A DNA stretch of 64,000 nt from Pegea sp. RAD2-039 (Eukaryota > Chordata > Thaliacea > Salpida > Salpidae). A program made the position numbers and the translations under genes. The stretch covers positions 868,001 through 932,000 of the forward strand of contig JAQGEQ010000270.1 of NCBI GenBank assembly GCA_034620365.1, given 5' to 3'. Below the pieces are notes generated by a model that was not told the origin of the DNA, did no database searches, and was given only the letters and a program-made list of their open reading frames with translations. This document shows, piece by piece, positions 1 to 12,600 of this stretch. The number at the start of each line of letters is the position of its first letter. Positions within the stretch are counted from its first letter, which is position 1.

Positions 1-602
1 TAATGTTGTTTGTATCAGTCAAAAATATATCTTTAAATCACAACATTAGTTACTTTAATCACAATACATCTGTCATAAATTTTATTAATTGATAAAATAT
101 TTTGAAAAAATATGAACTTAATATAGTTCTATAAAAATTATTTGAAACTGAGCTACCTAACTAATAGTTAAAATCACTAACTTCTCTTAATTAAAGAAAA
201 TACTCTTTCTGAAAGTTTATGTTTTTGGCACATTGCCAGTGAAATTAAAGCTTTAAACATTTTTGAATTTAACAAAATTTTACAAATATTTTAAAAATTT
301 TTTTAAGAACTGTAAATCAAAATATTCATAAAAAGATTTACAAAAATTTTTTTAGAAAAATTAACAGTTATGAAAATAAGATGATAAAAAGATTTCTGGT
401 AAAATGTTCAAGAAAAAATATTTAAGATATTTTGTAGAGCAAAGTAGGTAGAAAGTGAAAGAATATGAGTGTTTACAAAATTCTATTTATCGAGTATTAG
501 GTAATAACAAATCTAATAAGGTTGTATACGTGGTTGAACAGTTTCTAAATTATTCAAAGTTACTGAAGCATTGGATTTATGAAAAATGGATCAATTTACA
601 AC
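1..602. other. Left edge; 3' continuation of the TRPC gene not found
   Basis: AT-rich sequence with no exon I can support. The TRPC transcript leaves exon 19 at 603 with a GT donor (GTTGTA) after a split codon, so at least one more coding exon is needed. None with a convincing acceptor is visible here, so the gene most likely continues beyond the window. Confidence 0.6.
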
Positions 603-3600
603 CTGTAGTATTTCCATTCACGAACTGAATCATCTTGAGTTTGTTGAAAACTATTACTCATCATAGCGATTAACATATTAAAAAGAACTATAATAACCGT
701 GAAATGGAATAATGCAATGATAACGAATCCGGTCTGAAATAATAAACAAGATCAGTTAAACTGCAGTGTTGCCAATCTAAAATTTGTTGATAATTCATTC
801 AATCGTTGTTTTTATATTCACCATTTCTTGAAGTATGAATTTATCGGGACAATGTGAAATTGAATACCAAGCACGAGGGTCCCCATAACCAAAAGTTGTC
901 CACCAAATACCAAGTAGGGTTGGGATCAAACTAGAAACTTGGTTTTGATCTGGAACATCAGCTATATGACAAAAAATATTTTAATTTTGATTTGTAATCA
1001 TTAAAAAAATTTACATTTTCCTTAAAGTAAATAGAATTCCATTTAAAACTCTGCTACAAAACTTTTCATGAAAGAATATTTTGGAATTCAGTAAATTGTT
1101 CATCAACCTTAATAAAATTATTATTATAGATGGATTCTGCCAATTACAAGATTCAACTTTGATAAAACAATCAATAAAACCATGTTTAATTGTTGTGGAT
1201 TAGAAGCTTGTTATGATTAATCATATTGATGTTTTTTTCAAGTCTTCCAAACATTGCAATAATACAACAAATTGAAATTACCTCTGCAAGAGACACAAGG
1301 TGGTAGGGTACCATTGCTTGAAAAATTGTTACCTTGATTTGTATAAGGCGGCACCAATTTTAAACTCTGTAAAATTGTATTTTAAATTAGAGATTATTTA
1401 ATAATAAAGTTGATCACTTCTTGATTGAAAAGTGATTTTACAAACGTTTTGACGTTTTTTGCTGCACCTAGTGTTTTACAAATCTTACTTCGTTACAAGT
1501 TCCATATTCGTTACAAGTACAATAGTGCCTAGATCCATATGGTGTAAAAAGTTCACATATACCACTGCCAAAAGCTAGAAATATAATGAGTAGTATAACC
1601 GAAAAACTTAGTGCGTCCTTTGCCATGCGCTCTAATGATATCTGTAATAAATATAGATTTAATTACATACGAAGTAAATTAAACAGTTTTTTTATGACAT
1701 ATAAACTTTGAAAATGTTTTAGTGAGCTATTTGTTTGAACAAGCTTTGATAAGAGAGAATTTGGATGCTGCCACTATTGCATCCTCCTCACAAAACTATC
1801 TTTTTTTCCTTCCAATGTCTCGTTTTATATGCTGAAAGTTTTTGATGCTAGGAATCATGTATTAGTTGTCTAATAACTTAAATTCAAGAGAAATGTAAAA
1901 GAAAATGATTTTTTTACATATTTTTGTGATTTTTGTCTACTTGTAGACTTATTTGCTACTACAAAAAGTGTTTTAACCTTTAATATAATCTTTTTTATCA
2001 ATAAGTTTCATTTACTAGTTGTTAGACTTAGATTTAAGTTTGTTTTTTGATTTAGCGAAAACAATTTGATAAGTGAAATATTTTTAAAATTAGATCATAG
2101 TATATAGTTTTTTTTACCATCACTCTATACCAGGAAGCGACTTACTAAAGCTATCACTTACCTAAAATATTTTAATAGATATTTCAGAGTGTTAGTTAGA
2201 TTATTACGGTCATGTATAAACAATTATTTCAAAATTGCAGCTGTTATAATCTATAACTTGTCTAAATACAATGTTTATCTTGATGTAATAATTCAATGAC
2301 CATGAAGGTTGTGAGGATATTTAAAAAAAAAGTAAAATATAGAAATAGTTTTTAAAATTATTTTGCTCTAGATTTTTAAAGGTTTGGACAACACCTTTGT
2401 TTTATGAATTTTTTTTATCATAATATATTTTTATAACTCTTATTTTCATTTAAAATGAACAAATATATTTCATAATATAGAACTTCTATTTTTCAACAAA
2501 AGTGAAATAATTTCCATATTTTCTATTTTTGGCTAAAGTATTGCCTGCTATCACCACTATAAACAAAACAATAGAACCTTTCAAACATAAAAGCTTAAAT
2601 GTTTTCAGATATAATACAAAACTATAACTATAAGAGTTATTACTAACTTTATACAAGAATTATTTTTTTCTAATTTCAATTTACTTCAAAACAATTTTTT
2701 TAAAATAATTTCTGGTAATTGCTATGATCTTCTTCTACATTTTTGACATTATTTTGTTGTTAAGGCGGTTTATTTTATAAAAAATAATTCTTTCTTATTT
2801 TTATTTGACGTAATTATTTTTAGCAACATTTATATATTTTTAAACAATAGTTTATTTTAAACTAATTTTATGAGGAAACTTAGCTGAGCCAAGCTAAGCT
2901 TTTTGTAACAGCATAATGGCATGTAAATTACAACTAAAGTAAATTAAACTTATACAGGAATTAAGGAAGCAGTAGTTTTGATTCAATGTGACTTAATTTA
3001 GCTTTATTTAATTTAAAAATGAATATTTTTTCAATCAGTTTTCATTTCCTCTTTCTTCAAATTTTCTTATTGCATTTGAACATTAATACTGAGTTCACAT
3101 AAAGAAGAAATCTTTTTTAGAGCTATTTGTAAAGTTTTATAAATTTTTAAAGTATTTAGGTAATTTATTAGCTAAAAACAAAATTTGTGATCGAACTGCT
3201 ATTTTTTAAGTCAGTATCTTTACAACACAAACTTCAAGCTACTGTGGTTAGGAATTAAAATAGTTTAAAATACCTACAATAACTTTTCTAGATAAATTTA
3301 CCTAAAATAGAAGTTTTTTGCTAATTTCTTTAAATTGTTTTCAGAGCTATTTCACTTCAAAGTTGGTTTGATGATTTAGTTCATGCGTAACTATAACTAA
3401 TTATTATAAAATTTGATTATGGTTTAACCAAGCTTTATATATGTTATATGTAAATCATTTTTTTCCCGTTTTTAAAGGACTAATGTGACTATTTTGTGTT
3501 TTAAAATATAATTAAAAAAACTACTTAATTTTAAATTTAAGTAGGCAAAACTAGTGACGTCATAATTGCTATGACTATTATTAAATTTTCTAAACAGTCT

Positions 3601-6600
3601 CGACAAATAATAAATAAAAAGGTATTTTATTTAGGTAAAACATATTATTTATAAATAGAAAAAAGATGTTTACACAAAATTTGTACATAAGTTAGAAATA
3701 TTATTATTCTGTATTACATATAATTTAGTTGAATGCTCTTGAAATTTCGTATAGGCCTACAATATACTATTTTATTTTAATATGTTTAAAATTTTTGTTA
3801 GAAATAAGTGGTGTTTAAATGTTGTTTTTTATTCAAATAGGTTTTAATGTCTAGCAGGTAATTTACCGTTGAAGTTTTTTATTTGATAAAAATCTTAGCC
3901 TCCAACGATGAATCAAGTATTGGGGAAGGTATTTGATGCTTACAACTTTGCCATCCATAAAAATGGGGGTTAGTTTTACATTTTTGTATTTTTCATAATA
4001 GTTTCAATAAAATAATTATTGTATAATATTATATTTTTTCTATTAATTAATCGGCAAAACTCGTGAAATACAAATAAAATATTTCAATATAGTTAATATT
4101 GGAAATTGTATTATTCTGTAAAACTTCAATTATTTTTATGTACCACATTTTTTTTGTAATTTTTTGTTCAAAAGTATAATAAGGGCCAAATAATGTTTAA
4201 GAAAAACTAGATTTAAGCTTTGACTTGGTCAAATAGATTAAGTTATAAATAGACTTGGTAATCTAATCTATAAATCATTAATAGCATAGAACTTTTTTTG
4301 ATAAATTGCTGAAAAATTTGATTAAGAAATTGTGTTTCAATTTTAAAAAGTTATCAAAACTTTGAAAACTATTACAGAAAACTATATACTTTAAAGTTAT
4401 TTATATTTTAAAATAACTTTTTAAACTGCTATCTAACTTTATTAAGATGAAGAATGTAGAAAGTTGTTAGCTTTATCAATGTTTAAGAACTTGAATTCCA
4501 TCACCACTACTTTTACAGATCATTAATACACTAAAATTTGATAAAAATAAGTTTGAATATCTTGTTTGGTTAGTATAACTGGAAACACTAAAGTCTCTTG
4601 TCAGATTTGTTTGCTTTTAAGTTTTGTTGACTTTTTTTATATTAGTTGAACAACATTTGCTTCAAATAAGCAAGATCAAACATAAAATGCATATAGCTTT
4701 AATAGACAGTTAAAAGAGCTGGTTGTTAACTTTTTATTGCTGACTTGCATTTTAAAATAAACTGTTTGGATAATTCAAAGTTTAATGATTGTTCAGAGCT
4801 AACCTTTCTTTTATTTAGATACTAGGACTCAGAACTGGTATTTAGTTTATAGTCCATGGATACCAATATCAACTTTAACCATTTACATTTACTTTTGTTA
4901 TAATGCAAAGAAGCTCACTTCTAACTTACCAACATACTCATTAAAAACTGTTATTCTTGTTTATAACCTTTTGATGCTACTGCTTAACATTTATATGACT
5001 TATGAGGTAAGTAATCTGTTTTTATATTCATTTGAAGATTCTAGAACTTGGTCAATTGTGTTCAATACTGAAGAAATTATTTATTTGCAGTTTTTTCATG
5101 TAGCAAAAAAGGATAATTATGGCTGGACTTGTCAACCTGTTGATTATAGCTACTCTGAATCTGCAGTACGAGTAAGTACATTCTGATTCTTAAAAAATTC
5201 TTCATAATTCAACTTGTTTTCTTGCTATTTAATTTAGTTTAAAACTTAGCTTTTCGGTTATTGAAAAAAGGTTCTTGTTTATCATCATTATTTGACTTTA
5301 CCAGATGGCTAGTGTATGCTGGGTATATTACATCTCTAAGTATGCTGAATTGGTGGAAACAGTTATATTTGCTTTAAGAAAAAAATACAATCAAATTAGT
5401 TTCTTGCATGTCTACCATCATGTTACGATGCTTGCATTATGGTGGTCAGTTTCTAAATGGACCCCTGGCGGTCAATGTAAAAATCCATTTTTCATTTACA
5501 AATAATTTTTTTATAAAATTTGAACCAGATATTTAAAATTGTAAACTTCAAGTTGTTTAAATACTGAAATCTTTTAAACCTAACTAAAAAATAAATGTTG
5601 AAACTATTTTATATAGATGTTAAAGTAATTGAAGTAACATTTATTAATATCTTCTGATTAACCTCAGTAAACACATAAGATTAATTAAATATTTGATTTT
5701 TTCTCACAGCTTACATTTTTGGTGGTTTAAATTCATTTGTGCATTTTGTTATGTACACATATTACGGATTATCATCTCTAGGACCAAAAGTTCGTAAGTT
5801 TTTATGGTGGAAACGGTATATTACAATGCTACAATTGGTGAGATAAATTTTTGATTTTAGCAACATCTTGAAATAATCTCAAGTTATTTTCAGAGTCAAT
5901 TTGTTATTCTGTTTGTATACTGCATTCAAAATATCTATCAAAGATGTGATTTTCCCAAATTATTATGTCTTTCCATGATTGCTTATTCGGTGACTTTAAT
6001 GATTCTATTTTTGAACTTTTTTTCAAATGCTTACTTAACAAAAAGTTCCACTGAAATTTCGACAAACAAAAGTCAAGTTTCTGCTGATAAGGGAAATTCT
6101 GGTAGTAATAGCACCAAGAACGAATCTTTTGCCTGGATTCGAAGCTTAAATAGCAAAAAAAAACAAAACTGATTAAATCTTTCTACTGTACTTAGAAATA
6201 AGTATTTTTGTTGACTTCTTTTACATATTTATATCTTCTAGTATTTCAGCACTTTTGAAAGCGTGCAGAGGAGGTAGTTTTTGATTTTGCGTTTTGTTTT
6301 AGCAACTAAAATATAAGATAATCTTTTAAACTTATTTTTCGGCAAGATAACTGAATGATAAATAAAATATATTCTAATGAATAGAATAATAAAACTGATT
6401 TATTTTATTAACAATAAATTCTTTCTTGTTGCAATTTGGAATTACACTTTTAAAGTTAGCAATATTTAAATTAACTCAAAAGTCAGTTGAACTTCATTTC
6501 AAAGTTTTCTGTCACATTCATTTATTAGTTTCGAAATCTTCTGGTAACGTTTGCTTATAAAAAAGATGAAAACTTATTATTAAATATTATTTGAACTTAT

Positions 6601-9600
6601 TTTTGTCTGAAAATGATTTCAAGCCGTTGACTAATAAATTCAACTTTTTCATATTCAATAACTGTAAGGATATCACAACTTAAAACTAACAAAATGATTG
6701 AAATCCTATCATCACGTGACTTTCTGGTAGTTTCGAGAAATGTTGACGGCAATCGTTGATAGAAATCTGTTTGAATAGTTTTTTAAACTCAATTCAAACA
6801 AATCTGTTCATAGTTCAAACATCAATGACTCACATAAAAGTTTATTCAAACTTTTCATTCACTACTAACTAATAATCGGGATTTCAAACTAAATATACGA
6901 AATTTAGAATGAAATGTAGCAATAGAAGCTAGTTTCGTTTTTCTAGCCTTGTATTCCTAGTAGCAAGTATTCTGTTCTCAAATATCAAATTTCTTCATTT
7001 TATGAAATCTAGTTACGAAAGCTGAATATATATTGAGAAATAAAGAAGATCACATACCTGCAGTGGCCCAAATGTCCGTTCAACTCGAAGGACTTCTAAG
7101 ATTCTGAAGTGAACTAAGACATAAGCAACAGCAATACATGCATCTGACATTTGTAAGAAATCCCAACCAGATCCATAACGAAATTTCGAATCTTTATCTA
7201 AATCAACATTTGGAAAATTAATGACAGATTTTGTGAAACTTATAAGAAAACAGCTATCGTAAAAATCAGTTGAAATATAGTTATTGATGAAAGGACTTTT
7301 TTGAGCAATAATTACAAACATATTATCTATTTTTGGAATAAACAATGGCTGCGAATAGTAAACCACACATAGCTCTTGTAGCAAATACATTAAAATATGA
7401 CTACAGAGAAACAAAAGAAAACGGAGTCTTAAATACAACAGTTCGAAAATTCATAACAATCTATTTCATATATACAAAAGTGAGTACACACGTTTTCAAG
7501 ATCTTAAGATAATTGTTGCTCCAACAATTCTATAATCATAATTGAGCTAATATTTAAACACAATTTATAAGAGAGTTTAAAGAAGCTAAAACTAAGTCCG
7601 ACCTTAAATAAGCTAGTTGATAAATTGTAGTTACCACATTTCATTAAAATTAAGTATTTTAGATAAGAAAAATTCGATTCTAACAAATATATACTTAATT
7701 ATTGCAGAGTTTGAAGTATCTAACTTAATGCTTTCAAATATATTTCAATCGTTACATTAGATCAAAGTTTGTATGTTGGTCACGAATAAAAATTAATTTC
7801 TACTTGATAGTTTACTTACGAGGATGGAGAGCTCGAAATATGATATACAATGTATAAAGTATTATTGTGATCATATCATTGATATTCCAAGGATCAAGAA
7901 AATACTCTTTGATGTTCTGAAAGCATGAAATTCTTTAATATGATACCTAATATCATTTTACAGAATAGTATCACGCACAAGTTAAAACTGATTTAGTTGT
8001 TTTTATATTTGATTTTACAAAAACGTTTAAACTTATCTAACTTAACTGGTATAGTTTTAGTGCATACTTAAATTTCTTATTTACTTATTCTTTTAACTGT
8101 TGAGATATTTTGATAAAACTTTATAAAATAAATCAGATTTATTTACCTCATTTGAAAGCTCGCTTATTTCTTGAATGAATTTACCAACAATCCAGAAGTA
8201 TCCAACCAATAAAGCATGAGATAACTATAAAAATCATAAAACTTCATCTTACAAAGTCAAAAAGATTGTCAAAATTGCAAACTAATACTTTATTACCAGC
8301 AATTTTACTAACTTAGCACTAGATATAAATTTAACTAACACTTGTGTTTGAGTCTGAGTTTTCAACATGGATTGTATTTGCAATTAACAAAGCTACAAAA
8401 TAGATTTCTGACATAATCCAGCACCAAAACTTAATTGTAGGATTCAACAATAGTTTACCAAATGAAGAATTAGGTGCTACCATAAAAGCAATTGTTAGTA
8501 TTGGATAAATACAGCCTAAAAAAATCTAAAAACAAAAAATCGATTAATATTTTGTTCTTTGAAATTGTCATATACAAGTCATGCTTAAAATCAAACAAAA
8601 TTATTTAACAACAAGAATATGATTATAAGTTTTTTAAGTTATAATATTGTGCTAATATTTTGTAAAATATTCTATTGTAAAGTTGAAGCTAGAACCTGTG
8701 TAAATAGAGCCTTATATCCTTTTATTCGACGAAATAATTTTCCTTTTTGTATATAGATCAAAGCTAGTTGGGAATTATCAGAGGTTACAAAGTTTTTCAT
8801 TCCATATTGAACTGCCTAAAAGTTAAAATAACGTTTTATGGCCTTAAATAAACCTTTACGTCTAAAATAAGTGTTTATTATCTTGTTATAAAAGTGGATT
8901 ATTAACCCTGAAATTTGATGCAAATTTTATTAAGAAATTTTACTTTTTCTATTGGCTTTAATAAGCTTGGGTTGTAAGTAAACTCATCTAACGAATTGGT
9001 TATCTGAACATCATTTGCAGTTTGTTCTTCACTTAAAGAATAATGCATCAAATCTGCTAGCTCACTGGACGATCTTACTTCCTGTAAAAGTTTCAAATTA
9101 TCCACAATATAAATAAATTTTGTTTAAATGATAATGATTTAAAAAGTAAAAATGAACGAACAACTTTACCGTCAAACAGTTTAGTTTTTTCAACTGAAAT
9201 TTGAAACTCACTGAAAGTAAATCGACTGCGAAGTCTTCGCATCTTTCTGCCATTTCTGTATAGGTTTCTTCAACTTCCCGTTCGCGTAAAGCAAGATTTT
9301 TTAATTCAACATACAAATCCATTGATGCATTTAAAGGGTCCCAAGACAACCCCTTCTCACTATGCAGGAAATTATTCGATTATCGGTTAAGGTCAAGCAT
9401 TTGTAGCTTACTTATACATAAGTAGCATAAAAGCAGGACTTGATCGTGCTCGATAATGTAAAAGTCTATCTGTAACTGCATCCCAAGAAAAAGTATCAAA
9501 CTTTTCATCAACGATCAGTTCGTTATCACTAAATGAAAGTCGATGAGAATATCTGTTCAAATAAATAACTACATTTAAAAAAATTTATTCTTAATTCGAA

Positions 9601-12600
9601 ATTCGTTATTCAAAGTACTTGTAAAGAACAGATAATATTCTGTAGTTATTTTTATGAGCTGCAAATTTAAAAGGAGTCAATCCAGGTTCAAATGGAGATG
9701 TAGTTCCGGGTAGAACTCTTAAAGAAGTTTGAGGATCTTTTTCTAGCAGCATCTCAATGATGTCATACGCTTCAGCTTGAATGGCGTAAAAAAGGGAATC
9801 CCCCAAATTCAATAAATCTATTTAAAGTTGAGATTTGAGTTTGAGATTTGAGATTTGAATTTAATTGATGAACATACCAATTTCATCACTTAGAAGAAAC
9901 TCCACTATCTCCTTGTGTCCATGAATAGTAGAAAGACTTAAAGCAGTTCGATCCAAAGAATCCGTACAGTTTAAGTTGACATACTCACAATAAAACAGAT
10001 GATGATGAATAATGTCTTTTACCACCTCTAAGTTACCGACTGTTGCAGCTTCTAAAAGTTTTCTTTCTTTCGGAGAAATATCTAAATCGAAAAAGTAAAA
10101 TGAAAAGTTTAAAAATTGCAAAGCATTGTGATACTAAATTGTCTTTTTTAATTTTTTCTTTAAACTATGACTTCATGATCTCTCAAAATTATTAAATGAC
10201 GAAGTTATACGAGTCAATAAAAGAAAGGTCAATTTTTAAATGTTTTGCTTGTTCATTATTTTTATTTGAAGACTAGATTTCAATGATACAATTATTTTTG
10301 AAAAATAAAAATCTAAACGTTTTTCACTGTTTTTTAATAAAGTTTATTACAAATAAAAATAAAACTTTAAACTCAAATTTTTAAAAAGCAAATAGGCAAA
10401 TCAAACCCTTAAATGGTTTACATAAGTAATAATATCATACAATAATTCTATTTTATTTCACTTTCATAAGTAATCAAAGATTTTATCGTAAAGCTACAAA
10501 GAGTTCATAATTTGTTTCCGTTTTTGTTTAATCACAAAAAATAAAACTTTGTAAGATTTTAAATGACTGTATTAAACGTGAGACATATATCATCTTGATA
10601 TTTTAAAAATTAGCTGTGGGCCATTGAGTAATTACTAGGATACGAAGTAAGGCTGTAATTAAAGTTAACTTTATAAGTATCAATTACATGAACAATAGAT
10701 ACCTGCTAGATCGTGAAAATATTACTTCCTGTAAAGCTAAAAGATTTATCTAGCTTTACTATTTCAATATTAATTGACTACTATTCTGTATAAATATATA
10801 TTTTTAAAAATTTTTGGAGCATAAACTACAGATTGTAAATAAATAATTTTCAAACGTTTTAAGTTTATTCATTTCTTAGGAATGTATTATATTTATTTGA
10901 TGTATGATTTATATATAAATATTATAGATAATTAACAAAAGTCTATTGTAAAAAATTATACAAATTCACAAACTTGAATCAGACGGAAGGAAGCAGCTGA
11001 AAATAGTGTCACTTTCCGTGTTTTGTTGTTGAGTTTCTTGACTACTACAAAAATATCTCATCTTTAAACACAGTAATTAATTGAAAAAAATTACCGCCAA
11101 AAGCTATTTGTCAAAAGATTAAATGCTTTTTAGAAATGAGTTAACTTCAAAGTATATTAATTAAGGCTAGTAGAGATTGGACTGAAATTTTACCTGGATG
11201 AATTATGATTGTTCATCATTGAATCTGTTAATGCTCTCAATCTTTCTCTCCAGCTTCTTTTTAATTGATTTTGATTTGCTTTTTTTGAAGTTATTTTCAA
11301 GCTTCGATTTCCTAAAATCAAAATACAACTCAAGTTTAGAATCGAATTTACATTACGACCCTTTTAAAAATCAAAGTTTAAAGCATAAATGCTTCTATTC
11401 AAAATAACTCTTTCGTATACCAAGTCCAAAATTACTGAACCAAAAACGATCTAGTGCTGAATATTTACGCTAAAAATTAATGTTTCAAATCTTACTTTTT
11501 GATCTTCTAAACGAAGCAGTAAGTCTTTGTAAACCTTGTAGTCTACTCTTTGATAATCCCTTGTTATGAGCTTTTTGGATTTTATCTAAACCCTCAAATA
11601 TAAATCAATTATTATTATTCAATCTAAAATTTGTAAAAACAAATGCGACTGAAGTTATATAACTTTAAATTAATCAAAAAATATGGCAACAGTTTTTTGG
11701 TTTGATTCTAGAAACAACTTTTCTTTTAATTTAAACGAAAATACAATTTATTTTCGATCCTTTTATGTTATTACTACATATTTTAAACTTGTTATGACAA
11801 ATTTTATCTATTAAGTTATTTAAAATTAAAATATTGTATAGTATACAATAGGTAAAGAATAATACAAAATTAATTAATGAAACGGTGATTGAAAAGTTTA
11901 ACTTTGATAAAAAGTGGAAGACTGCTTGCAAACTTTAAGAAATAGCTTTAAAATCCATAAAATTATAAAAATGTAAAACTTAATACAATTTATGAAATAA
12001 AATAACTTTGAAATAAGGAGATTTAAAAATATTGGGAAAATTTATTTTTGATCAATTCAAAAGTTTGTGATTATATATTATGAAATAAAAGAAGCTAAGC
12101 AATAAGTTTTGCACCACAAATAAATTTTTAAGTTATTTAAAAGATAATAATCATCATAAGTGTATACTTTTGCTTAAGCAAAAAATACTAGATTTAATTT
12201 CTGTAACGTCTAAACAGTTGTTAAAACATTTTATCAAAATTATAAATTGTTATTTCTCATACTACTACCTAAATATCATTTATACCAAATAAAAAGATGT
12301 CATCAAGACTATATTTAGAGAATCTGTCAATCTGTGTGATTAAACTAGATGCACATACTTTATTAGTCACTGGCTCAAATCTTATGGGTGAAAAAGTGAC
12401 TTATTGAATATTGCAAGCTGACACAAGTTACATTTATTAATAAAAACTTATAGATTTTGTGCTAAGTTCGAATAATAATGACTTGTCCACCAGTTGGATA
12501 CTTATCTTGATAGTAGCGTGTATACTCATAAACAAATTTCAACACATATTAGCTAATTTTTTAATTTTGTTACATTATCTTTACGCAATCATTATATAGT

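Larger units (their letters stand above)
1642..7057 (-). other. TRPC intron 15, host of the nested ELOVL gene
   Basis: Intron between the exon ending GPLQ and the exon starting ISLERM, which are adjacent in TRPC proteins. Apart from ELOVL (3908-6172, opposite strand), the flanks 1642-3898 and 6370-7057 are AT-rich, and I see no gene, RNA or recognisable repeat in them. One TGACGTCA palindrome lies at 3555-3562, upstream of the ELOVL start. Confidence 0.8.

Noticed and set aside
7198-7438. Upstream extension of the TRPC S4 exon as one long frame to 7438
   Set aside because: The acceptor at 7198 and phase match with the preceding exon (LHP + KDSKF) explain the protein; the extension does not resemble TRPC.
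8902-8943. Extension of the TRPC linker exon past 8944
   Set aside because: A GTAAAA donor at 8943 joins in phase to the next exon and restores the family alignment; the extension hits a stop.
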